This document shows positions 61,990 to 64,000 of a stretch of 64,000 nt of DNA, piece after piece. The notes beneath the pieces are model-generated. The model saw nothing but the letters and a program-made list of their open reading frames with translations. It searched no databases and was not told the DNA's origin. A program made the translations under genes and the position numbers. The DNA comes from Neisseria mucosa. Lineage in GTDB: Bacteria > Pseudomonadota > Gammaproteobacteria > Burkholderiales > Neisseriaceae. The stretch's first letter is position 1, and each line of letters begins with the position of its first letter. Location of the stretch: positions 992,001 through 1,056,000 of the forward strand of contig NZ_CP053939.1 of the NCBI RefSeq assembly GCF_013267835.1. Reading direction: 5' to 3'.

Positions 61990-62727
61990 TTAGTTTTTAG
62001 CCAAGTAAGCTTCCAAGTCTTCGCTGCCGCCGATGTATTTGCCGCCGATGAATACTTGAGGAGCAGTCATCTTGCCGGTAATAGCGCGAACGGAAGTAAC
62101 AGTTGCATCTTTGCCCAATACGATTTCTTCGTAAGACAAGCCTTTGTCTTGCAAAGCTTTTTTAGCTTTAGCACAGAATTGGCAACCAGGTTTGGTGAAG
62201 ATGGCAACAGACTCTTGAGCTTTCCAGTCAGGAGCAATGTATTTCAACATAGTGTCAGCGTCAGACACTTTGAAAGGATCGCCTGGTTCTTCAGGTTCGA
62301 TAAACATTTTTTCAACCACGCCGTCGTTAACCAGCATGGAGTAACGCCAAGAGCGTTTGCCGAAGCCCAAGTCTTCTTTGCCAACCAACATGCCCATGCC
62401 TTCAGTGAATTCACCGTTGCCATCAGGGATCATGTAAATGTTGTCAGCTTCTTCTTCAGCAGCCCAAGCGTTCATTACGAAAGTGTCGTTTACAGATACG
62501 CAGTAGATAGCGTCAACACCGTTTTCTTTGAACGCGCCAAACAATTCGTTGTAGCGTGGCAGGTGTGAAGAAGAACAAGTCGGAGTAAATGCGCCAGGCA
62601 GAGAGAACACGACTACTTTTTTGCCTTTGAACAAATCATCAGTAGAAACATCTTTCCAAGTGTCGCCGACACGAGTGCGGAATACTACGGAAGGTACTTT
62701 TTGACCGGTACGATCTTGCAAAGCCAT
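61990..62727 (-). CDS. Hybrid peroxiredoxin-glutaredoxin (Prx5/Grx)
   Basis: Thiol peroxidase that carries its own reductant. The 245-residue chain has an N-terminal Prx5 domain with the peroxidatic Cys51 in [14 protein letters not shown], a linker around residues 150-170, and a C-terminal glutaredoxin domain with the Cys182-Cys185 pair (GCQFC). Glutathione regenerates such fusions, known from Haemophilus and Neisseria. AAAGGAG precedes the start. The 190-base upstream gap has an ATAGTT/AACTAT dyad that may be an operator. Confidence 0.95.
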   Translation of the reverse strand: MALQDRTGQKVPSVVFRTRVGDTWKDVSTDDLFKGKKVVVFSLPGAFTPTCSSSHLPRYNELFGAFKENGVDAIYCVSVNDTFVMNAWAAEEEADNIYMIPDGNGEFTEGMGMLVGKEDLGFGKRSWRYSMLVNDGVVEKMFIEPEEPGDPFKVSDADTMLKYIAPDWKAQESVAIFTKPGCQFCAKAKKALQDKGLSYEEIVLGKDATVTSVRAITGKMTAPQVFIGGKYIGGSEDLEAYLAKN

Positions 62728-62810
62728 TTTTAAGCTCCTTTTAAAAATTCGGGTTAGAGAAATGAATCAATGCTTGTATTGTAATGCAGGCCTATCGATT
62801 TGTATAATTT

Positions 62811-62843
62811 ATAGTTCAAATAATATTAATTATATTAAACTAT
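62811..62843 (-). promoter_or_regulatory. Dyad upstream of the Prx-Grx gene
   Basis: ATAGTT (62811-62816) and AACTAT (62838-62843) flank a 21-bp AT-rich centre. ATAG/CTAT blocks resemble OxyR half-sites but their spacing does not fit the ATAG-N7-CTAT pattern fully. Confidence 0.3.
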
Positions 62844-62917
62844 CAATTTAATCCAACCGAAAACAGCTAAATCATTAAATAAAGGCTATCTGAAAGAAAA
62901 CAAGTACCTGACCGAAA

Positions 62918-63703
62918 TTATTTTTTAGGTAAAGGTTGAACGGGGGAATCCGAAGCCACAATCTCGCCGATGGATTTTTCCGCAATATCTTTCAAAGCAT
63001 AGCGGTCTTTATCCGGCATATCTGTCGGTTTGTACTGAGGCGAGAAATCCAAACGGATACGGATTTTCTTCATAGAAACAATACGCCACAAAGACTGAAA
63101 CAGGTTTACCTCTGCATAAGACGGCAAGTCCGTCCGTTGTCCGTCATCATCATAATAGCGCAAAGTTACTGCCTGAATCGGCGCTTTCGCATCAATTGCC
63201 GATTGAAACAGGGCTGCTTTAAACGGCAAAATACCCAAGCCGGAAGAAGTGCGCGCCTCAGGGAAAAAGCTGACATTCTGTCCTGCTTTCAATGCCGCGC
63301 AAATCGCCTGATTAATCGGCTCAATATCTCGGCGGGAATTGCGGTTGATAAACACCGTGCCGGCATTTTTACCCATTTTTCCCAAAACCGGCCAACCGCT
63401 GATTTCCTGTTTGGCAATAAAACTGCTCGGATAAACGGCGCTCATGGCAAAAATATCCAACCAAGATACATGATTGGCCACCACCAAAGTACCGCTCACA
63501 TTTCCTTGAGGCGGTACGCCGATTTCCAATTCGATATCCAAAGCATCCAATGCGCCTTTTCCCAAAACAACCACAGCGTGATTGCGTTCCTCTGCATTGT
63601 TGCCATCAATGGCACGCAAATCCCGGCCGGTTCTGAATAACCAAGCCGCCAAACGGCAAAGCCTGCCCAGTCGTTTAAAAAAAGGAGCTTTTTGTTTAGA
63701 CAT
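62918..63703 (-). CDS. Lysophospholipid acyltransferase (PlsC/Nla family)
   Basis: Inner-membrane acyltransferase of 261 residues. The catalytic NHVSWLD (HX4D) is near residue 78 and motif III reads FFPEARTSS near 146, where Ala-Arg replaces the common Gly-Thr. An N-terminal hydrophobic-basic segment would anchor it. In other Neisseria an Nla-type acyltransferase gene lies directly after mutM, as here. Whether it uses lysophosphatidic acid or another lysolipid is unresolved. A DUS pair lies between it and mutM. Confidence 0.88.
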   Translation of the reverse strand: MSKQKAPFFKRLGRLCRLAAWLFRTGRDLRAIDGNNAEERNHAVVVLGKGALDALDIELEIGVPPQGNVSGTLVVANHVSWLDIFAMSAVYPSSFIAKQEISGWPVLGKMGKNAGTVFINRNSRRDIEPINQAICAALKAGQNVSFFPEARTSSGLGILPFKAALFQSAIDAKAPIQAVTLRYYDDDGQRTDLPSYAEVNLFQSLWRIVSMKKIRIRLDFSPQYKPTDMPDKDRYALKDIAEKSIGEIVASDSPVQPLPKK

Positions 63704-63731
63704 AAAATTTCTTCTGTATGGTATTTATTAT

Positions 63732-63766
63732 TTTCAGACGGCCTCTAGCATTAAGGCCGTCTGAAA
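63732..63766 (-). terminator. DUS hairpin between mutM and the acyltransferase
   Basis: TTTCAGACGGCCT (63732-63744) pairs with AGGCCGTCTGAAA (63754-63766) around a nine-base loop; this is the inverse polarity of the other pairs, without a clear T run on the minus strand. Confidence 0.55.
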
Positions 63767-64000
63767 CTATTTCTGGCAATTTGGACAATAAAATGTTCCA
63801 CGCTGCCCCAAAGTTTCTTTAAAAATCAACCCGCCACATTGGACACAAGGCTCATTGTGGCGACCATAGACCGTATATTCCTGCTGGAAATAGCCGCTTT
63901 TGCCATCGCTATTGACAAAGTCCCGCAGCGTACTGCCGCCCGTTTCAATCGCCCTCAGCAGAATCGCTTTAATGGTTTCCACCAATAATGCACATTCTTT
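63767..64000 (-). CDS. mutM: Formamidopyrimidine-DNA glycosylase, C-terminal part
   Basis: Repairs 8-oxoguanine by excision. Only the last 77 residues are in the window and the frame is open to the right edge. They include the helix [38 protein letters not shown] and the zinc finger with Cys pairs PCVQCG and FYCPNCQK, the DNA-binding end of the Fpg family. The next gene is the lysophospholipid acyltransferase. Confidence 0.93.
   Translation of the reverse strand, partial: KECALLVETIKAILLRAIETGGSTLRDFVNSDGKSGYFQQEYTVYGRHNEPCVQCGGLIFKETLGQRGTFYCPNCQK

Noticed and set aside
62811..62843. OxyR site upstream of Prx-Grx
   Set aside because: ATAG and CTAT ends are present but the inner blocks and 7-bp spacing do not fit; kept only as a low-confidence dyad.

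Overview
The window is chromosomal DNA of a commensal Neisseria. The clearest sign is the DNA uptake sequence (DUS) AGGCCGTCTGAA, present dozens of times singly and as inverted pairs behind genes. This AG-DUS dialect is known from the N. subflava / N. flavescens group; meningococcus and gonococcus use ATGCCGTCTGAA. The tmRNA tag (ANDETYALAA) and gene content (EarP/EF-P, PatA-PatB-Ape1, Prx-Grx hybrid, PilU-type ATPase beside mtnN) also fit Neisseria. No rRNA, IS element, prophage or CRISPR array was seen. Nearly all of the window is ordinary core genome, densely packed on both strands.

Layout. 1-10.3 kb: a cut acyltransferase gene, glyoxalase I, an unknown 366-aa protein, LMW protein tyrosine phosphatase, metX-metW, nadE, earP and efp, an MlaC-type protein, a tautomerase and alaA. 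10.35-10.71 kb: ssrA with a strong promoter and its own terminator. 10.9-20 kb: an EEP phosphohydrolase, a free TonB-C-like exported protein, hda with a HAD phosphatase, a DedA protein, the peptidoglycan O-acetylation operon patA-patB-ape1, a LemA-like protein and a membrane metallophosphoesterase. 20-26.9 kb: a DyP peroxidase and a two-partner secretion locus (TpsB, then a 1252-aa TpsA with no recognisable toxin end). 27-40.4 kb: recB, cysH, dinB, a sulfate-binding lipoprotein, an exported DUF4198 protein whose predicted mature N-terminus is histidine, a DUF5672 protein, mutS, panC and panB. 40.4-52 kb: two identical tRNA-Thr(TGT) genes, a spermidine-synthase-like protein, an alpha/beta hydrolase, a Nudix hydrolase, a NERD membrane protein, folB, plsY, greB, purF, the cvpA-SPOR-folC-YgfX-like cluster, an amino-acid ABC ATPase, and just before it a small gene that looks frameshifted at a seven-G tract. 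52-64 kb: rsmA, maf, a gamma-carbonic-anhydrase-like protein, a DMT exporter, lepA-lepB, mtnN, a PilU-type ATPase, a dihydrolipoamide-dehydrogenase-like flavoprotein, a peroxiredoxin-glutaredoxin fusion, a lysophospholipid acyltransferase and the 3' end of mutM.

Genes that work together. EarP modifies EF-P at the Arg32 visible here. PatA and PatB add, and Ape1 removes, O-acetyl groups on peptidoglycan. MetX with MetW, and CysH with the sulfate-binding lipoprotein, feed sulfur amino acid synthesis. PanB with PanC make pantothenate, and FolB with FolC serve folate. TpsB exports TpsA.

The most unusual items are: the possible phase-variable small gene translationally overlapping the ABC ATPase (about 52.04 kb); an AT-dialect DUS hairpin directly behind tpsA in an AG-dialect genome, plus a single N. 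mucosa-type DUS in folC; a pair of mutually exclusive hairpins behind the Prx-Grx gene; DUS copies that have become protein linkers in PatB and RecB; and the DUF4198 protein with an exposed N-terminal His. I do not see a clearly new multi-gene system.
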